Source of the DNA: an uncultured Bacteroidales bacterium
Lineage (GTDB): Bacteria; Bacteroidota; Bacteroidia; Bacteroidales; Bacteroidaceae
Direction: 5' to 3'
NCBI GenBank assembly: GCA_902760315.1
Contig: CACWFV010000004.1
Span: 1-64,000 of the forward strand
DNA: 64,000 nucleotides
In this document: piece by piece, positions 18,487 through 26,842 of the stretch
Numbering within the stretch: position 1 is the stretch's first letter
Layout: every line of letters starts with the position of its first letter
The notes under the pieces: generated by a model
What the model was told of the DNA's origin: nothing
The model's database searches: none
Seen by the model: the letters and a program-made list of their open reading frames with translations, nothing else
Program-made: the position numbers and the translations under genes

Positions 18487-18517
18487 TTTGTGGAAATAAA
18501 AATATTTACTATTTTTG
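18487..18517 (+). promoter_or_regulatory. Promoter of the ROK gene pair
   Basis: TTTG at 18487-18490, a 19-base spacer, then TATTTTTG at 18510-18517. It is divergent from the lysS promoter, about 40 bases away. Confidence 0.65.
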
Positions 18518-18547
18518 TCGCGTAATACGTGAACAAAACACATTGGT

Positions 18548-19528
18548 ATGATACAGTATTCGAGCAAGACACGCGTTGTCGGCGTTGACATCAGTTTGGA
18601 ACGGACATCAATTGGCATAGTTGATATTCGGGGAGAAATTATCGCGACGGACTGCTTCATATCCTCGGAACATCCGTATATAGGTGACTATCTGACCGTG
18701 CTCTGTCAGCACATCCAGAACCTGGTCGATGCCCATGGGGGCTTTGAGAGCATTCATGCGGTAGGCATCTGCGCGCCCAGCGGCAATTATTTGACAAACA
18801 GTATGGAGAATGCTCCCAACATGCCGTGGAAGGGCATCGTACCCCTTGCCGCCATGTTGCGCGACCGTTTGGGTATCGCTGTTGCCTTGGCCAACAATGC
18901 CCATGCCATGGCCTTGGGCGAGCAGGCCTTTGGCGCTGCTCACGGCATGAGCGATTTCGTGGTTATCTCGTTGGGCCATGGAGTTGGCAGCTGTTTCTTC
19001 AGCAATGGTCGTGTCCATCTGGGTGCCGATGGTTTTGCCGGCGAGGTGGGTCATGTCTGCTTCGTGCCTAATGGCCGCATCTGCGGCTGCGGTAAGCATG
19101 GCTGTCTGGAGGCCTATTGTGGTGCTAACGGTATCGTAAAGACGGCCCAGGAAATACTGGCCGAGAGCGACGAGGCTTCGATGATGCGCCAGGTGGAGTC
19201 CTTGTCGCCCCGCGTTATCGCCGATTTCTGTGAGTTGGGTGACAAACTGGCTATTGAAACCTATCGCCGCACGGGAGAATATCTGGGTATCGGCCTGGCC
19301 AATTATGCCTCGCTGCTCAATCCTGAGGCTTTTGTTTTCACCGGAGGTATTGCTCAGGCAGGCAAGTGGCTCTTTGAACCGGCCAATGAAGCCTTTGAGG
19401 AGCACGTCTTCCATAATATAAAAGGTAAGGTGAAGCTTATGGTGTCGGGTATGGAAAACCGTACTCGCAATATGTTGGGCGCCAGCGTGTTGGCTTGGGG
19501 AGTTCAGGAGTATTCATTGTTTAAGTAG
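18548..19528 (+). CDS. ROK family protein 1, catalytic Asp replaced by Asn
   Basis: ROK proteins are sugar kinases or sugar-sensing repressors. The 326 residues start with the phosphate-binding strand VGVDISLERTSIGIVD, so this is the kinase layout without an N-terminal DNA-binding domain. The ROK signature includes GHGVGSCFFSNGRVHLGADG (starting near residue 142) and the zinc site GHVCFVPNGRICGCGKHGC. In the segment LANNAHAMALGE, Asn117 stands where active ROK kinases have the general-base Asp (NDA). The protein may bind sugar without phosphorylating it. It is followed 25 bases later by a close paralogue that keeps the Asp. The substrate is unknown. Confidence 0.85.
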   Translation: MIQYSSKTRVVGVDISLERTSIGIVDIRGEIIATDCFISSEHPYIGDYLTVLCQHIQNLVDAHGGFESIHAVGICAPSGNYLTNSMENAPNMPWKGIVPLAAMLRDRLGIAVALANNAHAMALGEQAFGAAHGMSDFVVISLGHGVGSCFFSNGRVHLGADGFAGEVGHVCFVPNGRICGCGKHGCLEAYCGANGIVKTAQEILAESDEASMMRQVESLSPRVIADFCELGDKLAIETYRRTGEYLGIGLANYASLLNPEAFVFTGGIAQAGKWLFEPANEAFEEHVFHNIKGKVKLMVSGMENRTRNMLGASVLAWGVQEYSLFK

Positions 19529-19553
19529 AATAGTACAGAGGGAGGACGTCGAC

Positions 19554-20537
19554 ATGATAAACGACAAGATAAAATCGAGGGTGATAGGCATCAACGTGGA
19601 TGTGAAAACGACGACTGTGGCCGTTGTTGATTTGCGTGGCAATATCGTTGACCAGAAGTCCATTTCTACTACGGACTATCCTAACGTGAACAACTTTGTA
19701 GAGGTGCTGGCCGAATGCGTCATCACGCTGGCCGAGCAGAACGGTGGCTACGAGAACATCCGCTCGGTAGGCATGTGCGCACCCAGTTCGAACCATCTGA
19801 CGGGGTGCATAGAGAATGCCAGCAACATGCCGTGGAAAGGCATCATACCCATTGCCGCCATGCTGCGAGACAGCATCGGACTGGCCGTGGCGCTGGGCAA
19901 CGATGCCCACGTGACAGCGCTGGGCGAGTGGGCCTTCGGCTTAGCTCATGGCATGGACAACTTCATCGTCGTCACCTTGGTGGGCAGCGGACTGGGCAGC
20001 TGCTTCTTCAGCAACGGCAGGGCGCACCTCGGCTGTGGTGGCTTTGCCGGCGAGTTTGGCCATACGTATGCTGTGAATAACGGGCGCCTATGCACCTGTG
20101 GCCGAAAGGGGTGTCTGGAGGAATATGTCTCTACGCGAGGCATTGTCAAGACGGCAAAGGAACTGCTGGAAGAGAATAACACTTCAAGCACGATGCGCCA
20201 ACTGACGGAGCTGACTGTGGAGAATATAGCCCATTGTACTGTCGAGGGCGACGAATTGGCCAAGCAGGTGTGGTTGCGCACGGGGCATATCTTGGGCCGT
20301 TCATTGGCTAACTATGCCAGCGTCATCAATCCGGAGGCTATTATCCTGACGGGTGAACTGACCAAGTATTCAGATCTGATGCGTACGGCCATGGAAGAGT
20401 CTTTCCAGGAAAATGTTTTTGGCAATATCCGCGACAAGGTGAAAATCGTTACGTCTAGTATCGATGACCACGAGCGCAACGTGCTGGGGGCCAGTGCACT
20501 GGCATGGAAAGTCAAGGAGTACTCATTGTTTAAGTAG
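19554..20537 (+). CDS. ROK family protein 2 (probable sugar kinase)
   Basis: The 327-residue paralogue has the phosphate loop IGINVDVKTTTVAVVD, GSGLGSCFFSNGRAHLGCGG, and the zinc-binding run GHTYAVNNGRLCTCGRKGC. The active-site Asp117 is present (GNDAHVTALGE). It is therefore the likely catalytic member of the pair, phosphorylating a hexose or N-acetylhexosamine; the sugar cannot be read from sequence. Both proteins end in the same residues (EYSLFK), which shows recent duplication or conversion at the 3' end. A convergent hairpin follows at once. Confidence 0.88.
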   Translation: MINDKIKSRVIGINVDVKTTTVAVVDLRGNIVDQKSISTTDYPNVNNFVEVLAECVITLAEQNGGYENIRSVGMCAPSSNHLTGCIENASNMPWKGIIPIAAMLRDSIGLAVALGNDAHVTALGEWAFGLAHGMDNFIVVTLVGSGLGSCFFSNGRAHLGCGGFAGEFGHTYAVNNGRLCTCGRKGCLEEYVSTRGIVKTAKELLEENNTSSTMRQLTELTVENIAHCTVEGDELAKQVWLRTGHILGRSLANYASVINPEAIILTGELTKYSDLMRTAMEESFQENVFGNIRDKVKIVTSSIDDHERNVLGASALAWKVKEYSLFK

Positions 20538-20573
20538 CAGTTAGCCTTTGACGGTTAGTCCAAAGCTAACTGC
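20537..20573. terminator. Bidirectional hairpin between ROK 2 and nucleoside kinase
   Basis: GCAGTTAGC (20537-20545) pairs with GCTAACTGC (20565-20573), extended inward by CTTTG/CAAAG. It separates two convergent genes. The T tracts are weak. Confidence 0.55.
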
Positions 20574-20579
20574 TTACCA

Positions 20580-22259
20580 TTAATATTTAAAGCTGGAGCC
20601 GCCCACGAATTCGCGCATGATGCTGGTGGGAGGTATCTCCTTGTCGCTGACCGGCAGGAAGTAGTGGATGAACTTCAGTAGCCGGTGGGCCTCGCTATAT
20701 TCTTGACAGTTCTTGGGTACCGACGAGAGTATGATTTCAGCATGTGTGCGCAGCACGGCAAACTCGATGTTCAGCGCAGAGTTGAACATCACGTCGGCCG
20801 TCTCCTGATAGGGAGAAATCCACTTCTCTTCAGCCTCGCAGACATTTTTCCATTGAGCGATAGTCTCCTGAGCGCTGAAAGCTCCCTTGTTGTAGTCGCG
20901 AATGATGCGGCGCAGCAGTCGGTTGTCGTGTACGGGAATCCAGTTGTGGTCGTCCAGCGAGATGCTGGTCAGTGCCGAGATGTAGATTCTGTATTTCAGC
21001 GATTCCTCTATCTGCTGCGTCAGCAACGGGTTCAAGGCGTGTATGCCTTCGATGATGAGTACCGTGTCGCCAGCCAGCTTCAGCTTTTTGCCGTTCCATT
21101 CGCGCTTGCCGGTGGCGAAGTTGTATTCCGGGATTTCCACCCTTTCGCCCTTCATCAGGCGTGTCAGGTGGTCCTCCAGCAAGTGGTAGTCTACGGTTTC
21201 GATATTGTCGAAGTCGTAGTCGCCGTTGGGCAGCTTGGGCGTGTCGACGCGGTTGACGAAGTAGTCGTCGGTAGAGAACGACAGCGGGCGCAGGCCGCAG
21301 GCCAGCAGTTGGATGCTGAGGCGCTTGCAGAAAGTCGTCTTGCCCGACGACGATGGACCGGTAATGAGCACCAGCCGCACCGGGTTGTGCTCGGCATGGA
21401 AGCGGCGGTCAATGTCTTCGGCTATCTGCACAATCTTCTTTTCCTGCAGGGCCTCGCTGACCTGTATCAGTTCCGAGGCATGGCCTTTGAGTATGGCCTT
21501 GTTGACGTCGCCGGCGTTTGACAGTCGCATGATGATGTCCCAGCGTGTCTTCTCGGCAAACATGCCGTACGTCTTGGGCATGTCCACCTTCTCGGCCAGC
21601 CGCGTGGGGTCGTTCCAGTCGGGCACGCGCAGCAGCATGCCGTCGTGGTAGCGCTCCAGGCCGAAGACCTTCAGGTAGCCCGCGCTGGGCACCAGCGGCC
21701 CGTAGTAGTAGTCGACGGTGTCGCCCAGCGTGTAGTAGTCGCTATAGATTTGGCCGCTGGTCTCCAGCAGTTTCACCTTGTCGGAGAAGCCACGCTCGGC
21801 AAAGACGCGGATGGTTTCTTCGTTGGTGGCCTCGATGCGTCGGAAGGGCATGTCCAGATTCACTATCTCGTGCATGCGCTCCAGCATGCGCTCCACGTCG
21901 CCGTCGGCCAGCGAGTCGTTGTTCTTTTTCTTGAAGTTGCAGTAGTATCCGCGCGAGATGGAGTGCTCGATGAACAGTTTGGAACCTGGAAACAGGTCCT
22001 GCGTGGCCTTGTAGAGCAGGAAGCACAGCGAGCGCACATAGGCCCGGTGGCCACTGCCCTGCCGGGCATCCATGAACTCTACGTCGCGGTTCTGGTAGAC
22101 CCTGAACTTCAGCCCCTGTGAGGCGTTGTTCACTTTGGCTGATACCACGGGGTAGGGTAGTTTGATGTCGTCGGCAAACTCCTGGTAGACGTCGAGCAGC
22201 GAGACACCCTCAGGGAAACTCTTGGTGACGTTGTTGTTCTTGCAGCGGATTTGTAGCAT
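20580..22259 (-). CDS. Nucleoside (uridine-like) kinase with TGS/ThrRS-like N-terminus
   Basis: The 559 residues join a TGS-like domain (1-60), a threonyl-tRNA synthetase second-additional-domain-like part (about 70-230, with FIEHSISRGYYCNF), and a P-loop uridine/phosphoribulokinase-type domain whose Walker A GPSSSGKTTFCKR lies near residue 300. This fusion is widespread in Bacteroidota and is annotated as nucleoside kinase. The reaction is probably ATP-dependent phosphorylation of a pyrimidine nucleoside; the role of the ThrRS-like module is unknown. DDYFVNRVDTP and IEGIHALNP are typical kinase-core pieces. Confidence 0.85.
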   Translation of the reverse strand: MLQIRCKNNNVTKSFPEGVSLLDVYQEFADDIKLPYPVVSAKVNNASQGLKFRVYQNRDVEFMDARQGSGHRAYVRSLCFLLYKATQDLFPGSKLFIEHSISRGYYCNFKKKNNDSLADGDVERMLERMHEIVNLDMPFRRIEATNEETIRVFAERGFSDKVKLLETSGQIYSDYYTLGDTVDYYYGPLVPSAGYLKVFGLERYHDGMLLRVPDWNDPTRLAEKVDMPKTYGMFAEKTRWDIIMRLSNAGDVNKAILKGHASELIQVSEALQEKKIVQIAEDIDRRFHAEHNPVRLVLITGPSSSGKTTFCKRLSIQLLACGLRPLSFSTDDYFVNRVDTPKLPNGDYDFDNIETVDYHLLEDHLTRLMKGERVEIPEYNFATGKREWNGKKLKLAGDTVLIIEGIHALNPLLTQQIEESLKYRIYISALTSISLDDHNWIPVHDNRLLRRIIRDYNKGAFSAQETIAQWKNVCEAEEKWISPYQETADVMFNSALNIEFAVLRTHAEIILSSVPKNCQEYSEAHRLLKFIHYFLPVSDKEIPPTSIMREFVGGSSFKY

Positions 22260-22297
22260 AGTGCTTTCTTGTGTGGGTGGTTATAATATAATAAGGA

Positions 22298-23626
22298 TTA
22301 GAAGAAGAGTGTGCGCTCCAGCCAGTAGGTGAGTATGCCGGCCAGGTAGCCCACGAAGACTATCCAGGTAATCTTCTTCATGTACCAGCCGAAGGTAATC
22401 TTCTCCAGACCCATGACGACGACGCCGGCGGCAGAGCCGATGATGAGCATGCTGCCACCCACGCCGGCACAGTAGGCCAGCAGTTGCCAGAAGATGCCGT
22501 CGACGGCCATAGGACCTTCAGCGGCTACGGGGTACATGCCCATGCAGCCTGCCACGAGGGGCACGTTGTCGACGATGCTGCTCAGCACGCCTATGATGCC
22601 GTTGATGACGTAGTAGTTGCCAGAGAAGGCCTCGTTGAGACTCTCGCCGAGCATGGTCAGCACGCCAATCTCCTGGAGTACGGCCACGGCCATGAGGATG
22701 CCCAGGAAGAACATGATGGTAGACAGGTCAATGCGCGATAGGATGTCGCTGACGCGCTTGGCCATGGTGTCGTCTTCAGCGGTGTTGTGGTGGAATATCT
22801 CTGTCGTGGTCCACAGCACACCGAGCACGAGCAGGATGCCCATGAACGGCGGCAGGTGGGTTATGGTCTTGAAGATGGGCACGAAGACGAGTCCGCCTAC
22901 GCCAAGCCAGAAGATGATGTCACGCTGGGTCTTGGTGAACTGGCACACCTGGGCGGTGGGCAGATTCTGCGACTTGTCGAACTTGCCCTCCAACTGCAGG
23001 CTGAGAATGAAGGCGGGAATGACCATCGAGACGAGCGATGGAATGAATATCTCTGTCAGCACGCCCTGGGTGGTGATGACGCCCTTGATCCAGAGCATGA
23101 TGGTGGTCACGTCGCCAATGGGCGAGAAGGCACCACCGCTGTTGGCGGCAATGATGACCAGTGCGGCATAGATGAGTCGGTCCTCACGCTGCTGCACCAG
23201 TTTGCGCAACACCATAATCATCACGATGCTCGTGGTCAGGTTGTCGAGAATGGCCGACAGGAAGAAGGTCATAAAGGCTACGCGCCACAGCAGTTTGCGT
23301 TTGGAGCGCGTCTTCATCGTGTCGCGCACAAAGTTGAAACCGCCGTTGCTGTCTACTATCTCGACAATGGTCATGGCACCCATCAGGAAGAACAGCGTGC
23401 CGCCGGCATCGCCCAGGTGGTGCTCAATGACTTCCGAGATGTGGTGCAGCAGTCCTTCGCCGATGGTGGGATAGTAGCTGGCGGGGTCTATCATCAGTAG
23501 TGTCCAGCAGAACACACACATGAGCAAGGCTATGGCCGCCTTGTTGACTTTTGTCAGACTCTCAAGGGCAATACACAGGTAGCCGGTCACGAAGACAGCA
23601 ACGATACAGATGGTTAGTGCAGACAT
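22298..23626 (-). CDS. nhaD: Na+/H+ antiporter NhaD
   Basis: The 442-residue integral membrane protein has about 11-13 hydrophobic segments and the ion-transporter family pieces LFFLMGAMTIVEIVDSNGGF, FFLSAILDNLTTSIVMIMVL and AANSGGAFSPIGDVTTIMLW, typical of NhaD. It exchanges Na+ for H+ across the inner membrane. It has its own promoter (23669-23676) and follows a separate small transcription unit ending in a terminator. Confidence 0.9.
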   Translation of the reverse strand: MSALTICIVAVFVTGYLCIALESLTKVNKAAIALLMCVFCWTLLMIDPASYYPTIGEGLLHHISEVIEHHLGDAGGTLFFLMGAMTIVEIVDSNGGFNFVRDTMKTRSKRKLLWRVAFMTFFLSAILDNLTTSIVMIMVLRKLVQQREDRLIYAALVIIAANSGGAFSPIGDVTTIMLWIKGVITTQGVLTEIFIPSLVSMVIPAFILSLQLEGKFDKSQNLPTAQVCQFTKTQRDIIFWLGVGGLVFVPIFKTITHLPPFMGILLVLGVLWTTTEIFHHNTAEDDTMAKRVSDILSRIDLSTIMFFLGILMAVAVLQEIGVLTMLGESLNEAFSGNYYVINGIIGVLSSIVDNVPLVAGCMGMYPVAAEGPMAVDGIFWQLLAYCAGVGGSMLIIGSAAGVVVMGLEKITFGWYMKKITWIVFVGYLAGILTYWLERTLFF

Positions 23627-23668
23627 GTTTTTTGTAGCTTTAAATAGTATTTTTGTTCATTCTGTCTG

Positions 23669-23676
23669 CAAAGGTA
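23669..23676 (-). promoter_or_regulatory. -7 element of nhaD promoter
   Basis: The minus strand reads TACCTTTG 42 bases before the nhaD ATG. Confidence 0.6.
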
Positions 23677-23772
23677 CAAAGAATTACTGAGAAGTGGTTG
23701 GCGGAAAGTGAAAAAAATGTGCTCCCCTTATAAAATAATGTGTAAGGTGAACTGCCGAAGTGTATAAAAAAG

Positions 23773-23808
23773 CAACGGACCGGAATATTGAGGGTATTCG
23801 GTCCGTTG
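23773..23808 (-). terminator. Intrinsic terminator after the 33-residue ORF
   Basis: CAACGGACCG (23773-23782) pairs with CGGTCCGTTG (23799-23808). On the minus strand the stem is followed by CTTTTTTATA. It lies one base after the stop codon of the small ORF at 23810. Confidence 0.8.
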
Positions 23809-23809
23809 T

Positions 23810-23911
23810 TTAGTTGGCTGCTCTGTAGTTGTACATTCTTGCTACGTTGATGCAGTACTCGGTATAAGCTTCACTCTTCAGCCATTTTTCTAATAACTTT
23901 TTCATTTTCAT
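23810..23911 (-). CDS. Small protein of 33 residues (unannotated class)
   Basis: The minus strand encodes MKMKKLLEKWLKSEAY followed by TEYCINVARMYNYRAAN and TAA. A Shine-Dalgarno-like AAAGGAC sits 2 bases before the ATG at 23911; a second ATG two codons on could also start it. The unit is complete: a promoter at 23997-24027, a perfect 7-bp hairpin in the 5' leader at 23958-23975, and a strong terminator right after the stop. The peptide is basic and amphipathic in its first half, with one Cys and an aromatic C-terminus. No family is recognised. The completeness of the unit argues for a real gene; a leader peptide for nhaD is unlikely, because a terminator and a fresh promoter intervene. Confidence 0.7.
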   Translation of the reverse strand: MKMKKLLEKWLKSEAYTEYCINVARMYNYRAAN

Positions 23912-23957
23912 GTCCTTTCTTGATTGTTTGTTATCCATTCATAAAATCTTTTCTCGT

Positions 23958-23975
23958 CAGAGGGCGCTCCCTCTG
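23958..23975 (-). promoter_or_regulatory. Hairpin in the 5' leader of the small-protein gene
   Basis: CAGAGGG (23958-23964) and CCCTCTG (23969-23975) form a perfect stem with a 4-base loop, between promoter and start codon. It could stabilise the mRNA or control initiation. Confidence 0.6.
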
Positions 23976-23996
23976 TTGATATCTTTTTTGGCAATG

Positions 23997-24027
23997 CAAA
24001 GGTACGAAGAATAGGACAATCCGACAA
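23997..24027 (-). promoter_or_regulatory. Promoter of the small-protein gene
   Basis: On the minus strand TTG (24027-24025), 20 bases, then TACCTTTG (24004-23997). Confidence 0.65.
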
Positions 24028-24098
24028 GAAAAGAGCCGGAAATTACCGAAAAACAGGAGAATTATTGATTAATGTCAAACCCTACGTGCTTCCCCTCT

Positions 24099-24866
24099 TC
24101 ACTCCTTGATGCCCGTCACCGCCTCGCGCATCTCCTTCAGCAGGTCGCTGGCAAAGATGAAGTCGGTGAGCCGCTTGTTGGTGGAGCGCATGATGTCGGC
24201 TGAGACGCCCTGCCACTCTTTGTGACCTTCGTAGATGAAGACGATGTTCTCGCCAATGCCCATCACGGAGTTCATGTCGTGGGTATTGATGATGGTGGTC
24301 ATGTTGAACTCGCGGGTAATGGAGTGCAGCAGTTCGTCGATGACCAGCGACGTCTTGGGGTCCAGTCCGCTGTTGGGCTCGTCGCAGAACAGGTATTTAG
24401 GGTTCAGCGCTATGGCACGCGCTATGGCCACACGCTTCTGCATGCCACCGCTAATCTCGCCGGGATATTTGTTCTCGGCACCTGTCAGGTTGACGCGGTC
24501 CAGACAGTACATGGCACGCTGCTGGCGCTCGCGGAACGTCATCGATGAGAACATGTCCAGCGGGAACATCACGTTCTCCAGCACCGTCAGCGAGTCGAAG
24601 AGTGCTGCCGACTGGAATATCATGCCCATCTCGCGGCGCATCAGCACCTTCTCCTTCTTTGACATCTGCACAAAGTCGCGCCCGTCGTAGAGTATCTGGC
24701 CGCTGGTGGGCTCAAACAGTCCTACCAGGTTCTTCATCAGCACGGTCTTGCCGCTGCCGCTCTGTCCGATGATGAGGTTGGTCTTGCCGTCCTCAAAGAC
24801 GGTGCTGATGCCTTTCAGCACCTCCTTGTCCTCAAAACGCTTGTAAAGGTCCTTGACTTCTATCAT
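24099..24866 (-). CDS. ABC transporter ATP-binding protein, MlaF-like
   Basis: The 255 residues contain Walker A GQSGSGKT (near 35-42), signature SGGMQKRVAIARAI, Walker B YLFCDEPNSGLDP and the H-loop NTHDMNS. It resembles MlaF, the ATPase of phospholipid transport between the membranes. Its start overlaps the end of the permease gene by four bases. The usual MlaD-type substrate-binding protein is not next to it, so the complex must be completed from elsewhere. Confidence 0.88.
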   Translation of the reverse strand: MIEVKDLYKRFEDKEVLKGISTVFEDGKTNLIIGQSGSGKTVLMKNLVGLFEPTSGQILYDGRDFVQMSKKEKVLMRREMGMIFQSAALFDSLTVLENVMFPLDMFSSMTFRERQQRAMYCLDRVNLTGAENKYPGEISGGMQKRVAIARAIALNPKYLFCDEPNSGLDPKTSLVIDELLHSITREFNMTTIINTHDMNSVMGIGENIVFIYEGHKEWQGVSADIMRSTNKRLTDFIFASDLLKEMREAVTGIKE

Positions 24867-25618
24867 GACAGCAGTTGGGTTAGGAAGACGTCAGAACACA
24901 GTATGAGCACGCTGGAGCAGACCACAGCGTCGGTAGAGGCCTTGCCCACATTCACCGAACCGCCCTCAACGGTGTAGCCGAAGTAGGAGGGCACGGCAGA
25001 GATGATAAAGGCGAAGAAGAGACTCTTGATGATGGACATCCACACAAACCACGACTTGAAGTCGTGCTGCAGGCCCAGCGTCAGGTCGTCTGGCACGATG
25101 ATGTGCCCGATGTAGGCTGTTCCGTAGGCTCCCATGATGCCCATGGCCGACGAGAAGATGACCAGCAGTGGCATGATGGTTATCATACCCAGTATCTTGG
25201 GCAATATCAGGTAGCAGGCAGAGTTGATGCCCATGATGTCCAGGGCGTCAATCTGCTGTGTTACGCGCATGGTACCTATCTCTGAGGCAATGTTCGACCC
25301 CACCTTTCCGGCCAGTATCAGACACATGATGCTGCTGGAGAACTCCAACAGCATGATTTCACGCGTGGTGTAGCCGCTAACCCATCGGGGCATCCAGGGC
25401 GACTGGATGTTCAGCTTCATCTGGATGCAGATGACGGCACCAATGAAGAACGAGATGAGCAGCACGATGCCTATGGAGTTGATGCCCAACTGGGCCATCT
25501 CCTTCACATACTGCTTCCAGAACATGCGGAAACGCTCCGGAACGGAGAATGTCCGCCCCATGAGCATCATGAACTTGCCGAAGGTGTTCAGTGCGTTATA
25601 AAGCCACTTTACTATCAT
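24863..25618 (-). CDS. ABC transporter permease, MlaE family
   Basis: Start ATG 25618 is chosen; an in-frame TTG start at 25630 falls inside the promoter box and is rejected. The 251-residue inner-membrane protein shows the MlaE core: FIGAVICIQMKLNIQ, the elbow GYTTREIMLLEFSSSIMCLILAGKVGSNIASEIGT and TQQIDALDIMGIN, with about five membrane helices. It is the permease partner of the ATPase that follows, moving phospholipid to maintain outer-membrane asymmetry. Confidence 0.88.
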   Translation of the reverse strand: MIVKWLYNALNTFGKFMMLMGRTFSVPERFRMFWKQYVKEMAQLGINSIGIVLLISFFIGAVICIQMKLNIQSPWMPRWVSGYTTREIMLLEFSSSIMCLILAGKVGSNIASEIGTMRVTQQIDALDIMGINSACYLILPKILGMITIMPLLVIFSSAMGIMGAYGTAYIGHIIVPDDLTLGLQHDFKSWFVWMSIIKSLFFAFIISAVPSYFGYTVEGGSVNVGKASTDAVVCSSVLILCSDVFLTQLLS

Positions 25619-25627
25619 AATCCGCGG

Positions 25628-25635
25628 CAAAGGTA
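25628..25635 (-). promoter_or_regulatory. -7 element of mlaE promoter
   Basis: The minus strand reads TACCTTTG 9 bases before the ATG at 25618. Confidence 0.6.
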
Positions 25636-25720
25636 CAAATTATTTTTTAATCAAGCGGCACTTTTATGGAAGAAAAAACTGTCCGCTGCTGAAATTTGGT
25701 AACCGCCATCAGTACATATT

Positions 25721-25757
25721 GGACTCAGGATTTCTCCCCCAAGCCGATGCAAAGATA
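25721..25757 (-). repeat. Leader repeat copy A with promoter box
   Basis: On the minus strand TATCTTTG (25757-25750) is followed by GCATCGGCTTGGGGGAGAAA and TCCTGAGTCC, matching the TTTGCAATCG / GGGAGAAA / CCGGAC pattern of copies B, C and D. Transcription from it would run through about 120 bases of untranslated DNA into mlaE. Confidence 0.45.
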
Positions 25758-25849
25758 GTGATTCTTCTCAAATCATTGCACAATTTGAACAAATTTCTGC
25801 TTGATTTCGCTTGTTTTTCTTTCATTTCGACTGAAATATTACCAATTCC

Positions 25850-25880
25850 TTGCAACTTTGGAGAATTTTGACTAATTTTG
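25850..25880 (+). promoter_or_regulatory. Promoter of the small-protein/GNAT pair
   Basis: TTG at 25850-25852, 20 bases, then TAATTTTG at 25873-25880; AAAAGGAGG follows shortly before the ATG at 25908. Confidence 0.6.
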
Positions 25881-25907
25881 CAGCGAGAACCAAAAGGAGG
25901 TACAGAT

Positions 25908-26075
25908 ATGGCAACACCAGTTAAGATTATCCCAACATTGCACGGTGAAGCCGCAAGGGCATTCATAGAGCGTGCAGAAGAGCGTGAGCGCAACCCTCAT
26001 CCCACTTCCATCTATACGGAGAGCGAGAAGGAGGCTTATTACAGAATGCTGAAAGAATCAGGAATGCCCGTATGA
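25908..26075 (+). CDS. Small protein (55 residues) paired with a GNAT acetyltransferase
   Basis: Start ATG 25908 (MATPVKIIPTLHGEAARAF) follows a strong AAAAGGAGG ribosome site; an in-frame start at 25878 overlaps the -7 box and is rejected. The product is acidic/basic mixed and helical (ARAFIERAEERERNP, then TESEKEAYYRMLKESGM). Its stop overlaps the ATG of the acetyltransferase. The layout resembles antitoxin-toxin pairs of the TacA/TacT kind, but no DNA-binding ribbon-helix-helix is evident. I recall similar small-protein/GNAT pairs in Bacteroidales; their function is not known to me. Confidence 0.65.
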   Translation: MATPVKIIPTLHGEAARAFIERAEERERNPHPTSIYTESEKEAYYRMLKESGMPV

Positions 26076-26674
26076 CAAATGATGAATTCCTGAGCAAATA
26101 CTTATTCAAGGAACTGACAGAAGATGTGCTCGCAGAGTGCGAGCATTTTTCTTGTGGGGTAAATGACCTTGACGAATATTTCCAAAAGGACGTGCTCGCC
26201 TATTCCCTACGTATGGTGAGCCGTTCATATGTGTTCTGCCCCAAAGAATGCCCTCAGAAGATTGCTTGTGCTTTCTCCGTTTCATACGACAGCTTACGCA
26301 TTACGGATTTATCTAATCGTAAGCAAGAGGAGTTCCGCGAATTGAACGACCTCAGCGAGAAGCGATTGAAGCGTTATCCTGGAATTCTAATAGGACGCTT
26401 GGCTGTTAATCAGGAAATGGCACATCAAGGCATTGGCACAGCCCTTATGAACTTTATCAAGATGTGGCTGGGATATGGAGGCAAGGCTGGTTGCCGCTTC
26501 CTTATCGTTGATGCACGTAATGCTCCAGATGCGTTAGCCTATTATGAAAAGAACGGCTTTACCTACTTGTTCCCGTCTGAGGAAGTTGAATCTATAAGTA
26601 CGCGTAAGGACAAGGCCATTGTTCCTCAGACCACTCGTTTAATGTATTTCGATCTGAAGGACTCCAAGGAATAA
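26072..26674 (+). CDS. GNAT family N-acetyltransferase
   Basis: The 200 residues show a GNAT fold: an N-terminal CGVNDLDEYFQKDVLAYS segment as in Tac-type acetyltransferases, beta strand IGRLAVNQEMAHQGIGTALM with the acetyl-CoA motif HQGIGTAL (about 130-137), and the late helix APDALAYYEKNGFTYL. The acceptor is unknown: a protein, an aminoacyl-tRNA (if it is a TacT-like toxin), or a small amine. It is translationally coupled to the 55-residue protein upstream. Confidence 0.82.
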   Translation: MTNDEFLSKYLFKELTEDVLAECEHFSCGVNDLDEYFQKDVLAYSLRMVSRSYVFCPKECPQKIACAFSVSYDSLRITDLSNRKQEEFRELNDLSEKRLKRYPGILIGRLAVNQEMAHQGIGTALMNFIKMWLGYGGKAGCRFLIVDARNAPDALAYYEKNGFTYLFPSEEVESISTRKDKAIVPQTTRLMYFDLKDSKE

Positions 26675-26842
26675 ATATTGGAAAAGGTTTGGTTATTCCA
26701 TTTTTTGTTTGTACTTGTTGCCCCAACAAAGAGTCATTGAAACAGGCTGGTGGCTCAGCGTCAGGAGTTCTTGTGTCCCTTCGGTAGCAAGCGCCAAAGG
26801 CGATGACTTTGATAAGCAAATCACGGCAGAATGAGGAAATGA
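26675..26842. other. Gap with no recognised gene
   Basis: 168 bases between the convergent acetyltransferase and Mrr-like genes. I see no clear promoter, terminator or ORF here. Confidence 0.6.

Noticed and set aside
23773..23911. 33-residue ORF as a leader peptide attenuating nhaD
   Set aside because: nhaD has its own promoter box at 23669-23676 after the terminator, so a separate unit is the simpler reading.
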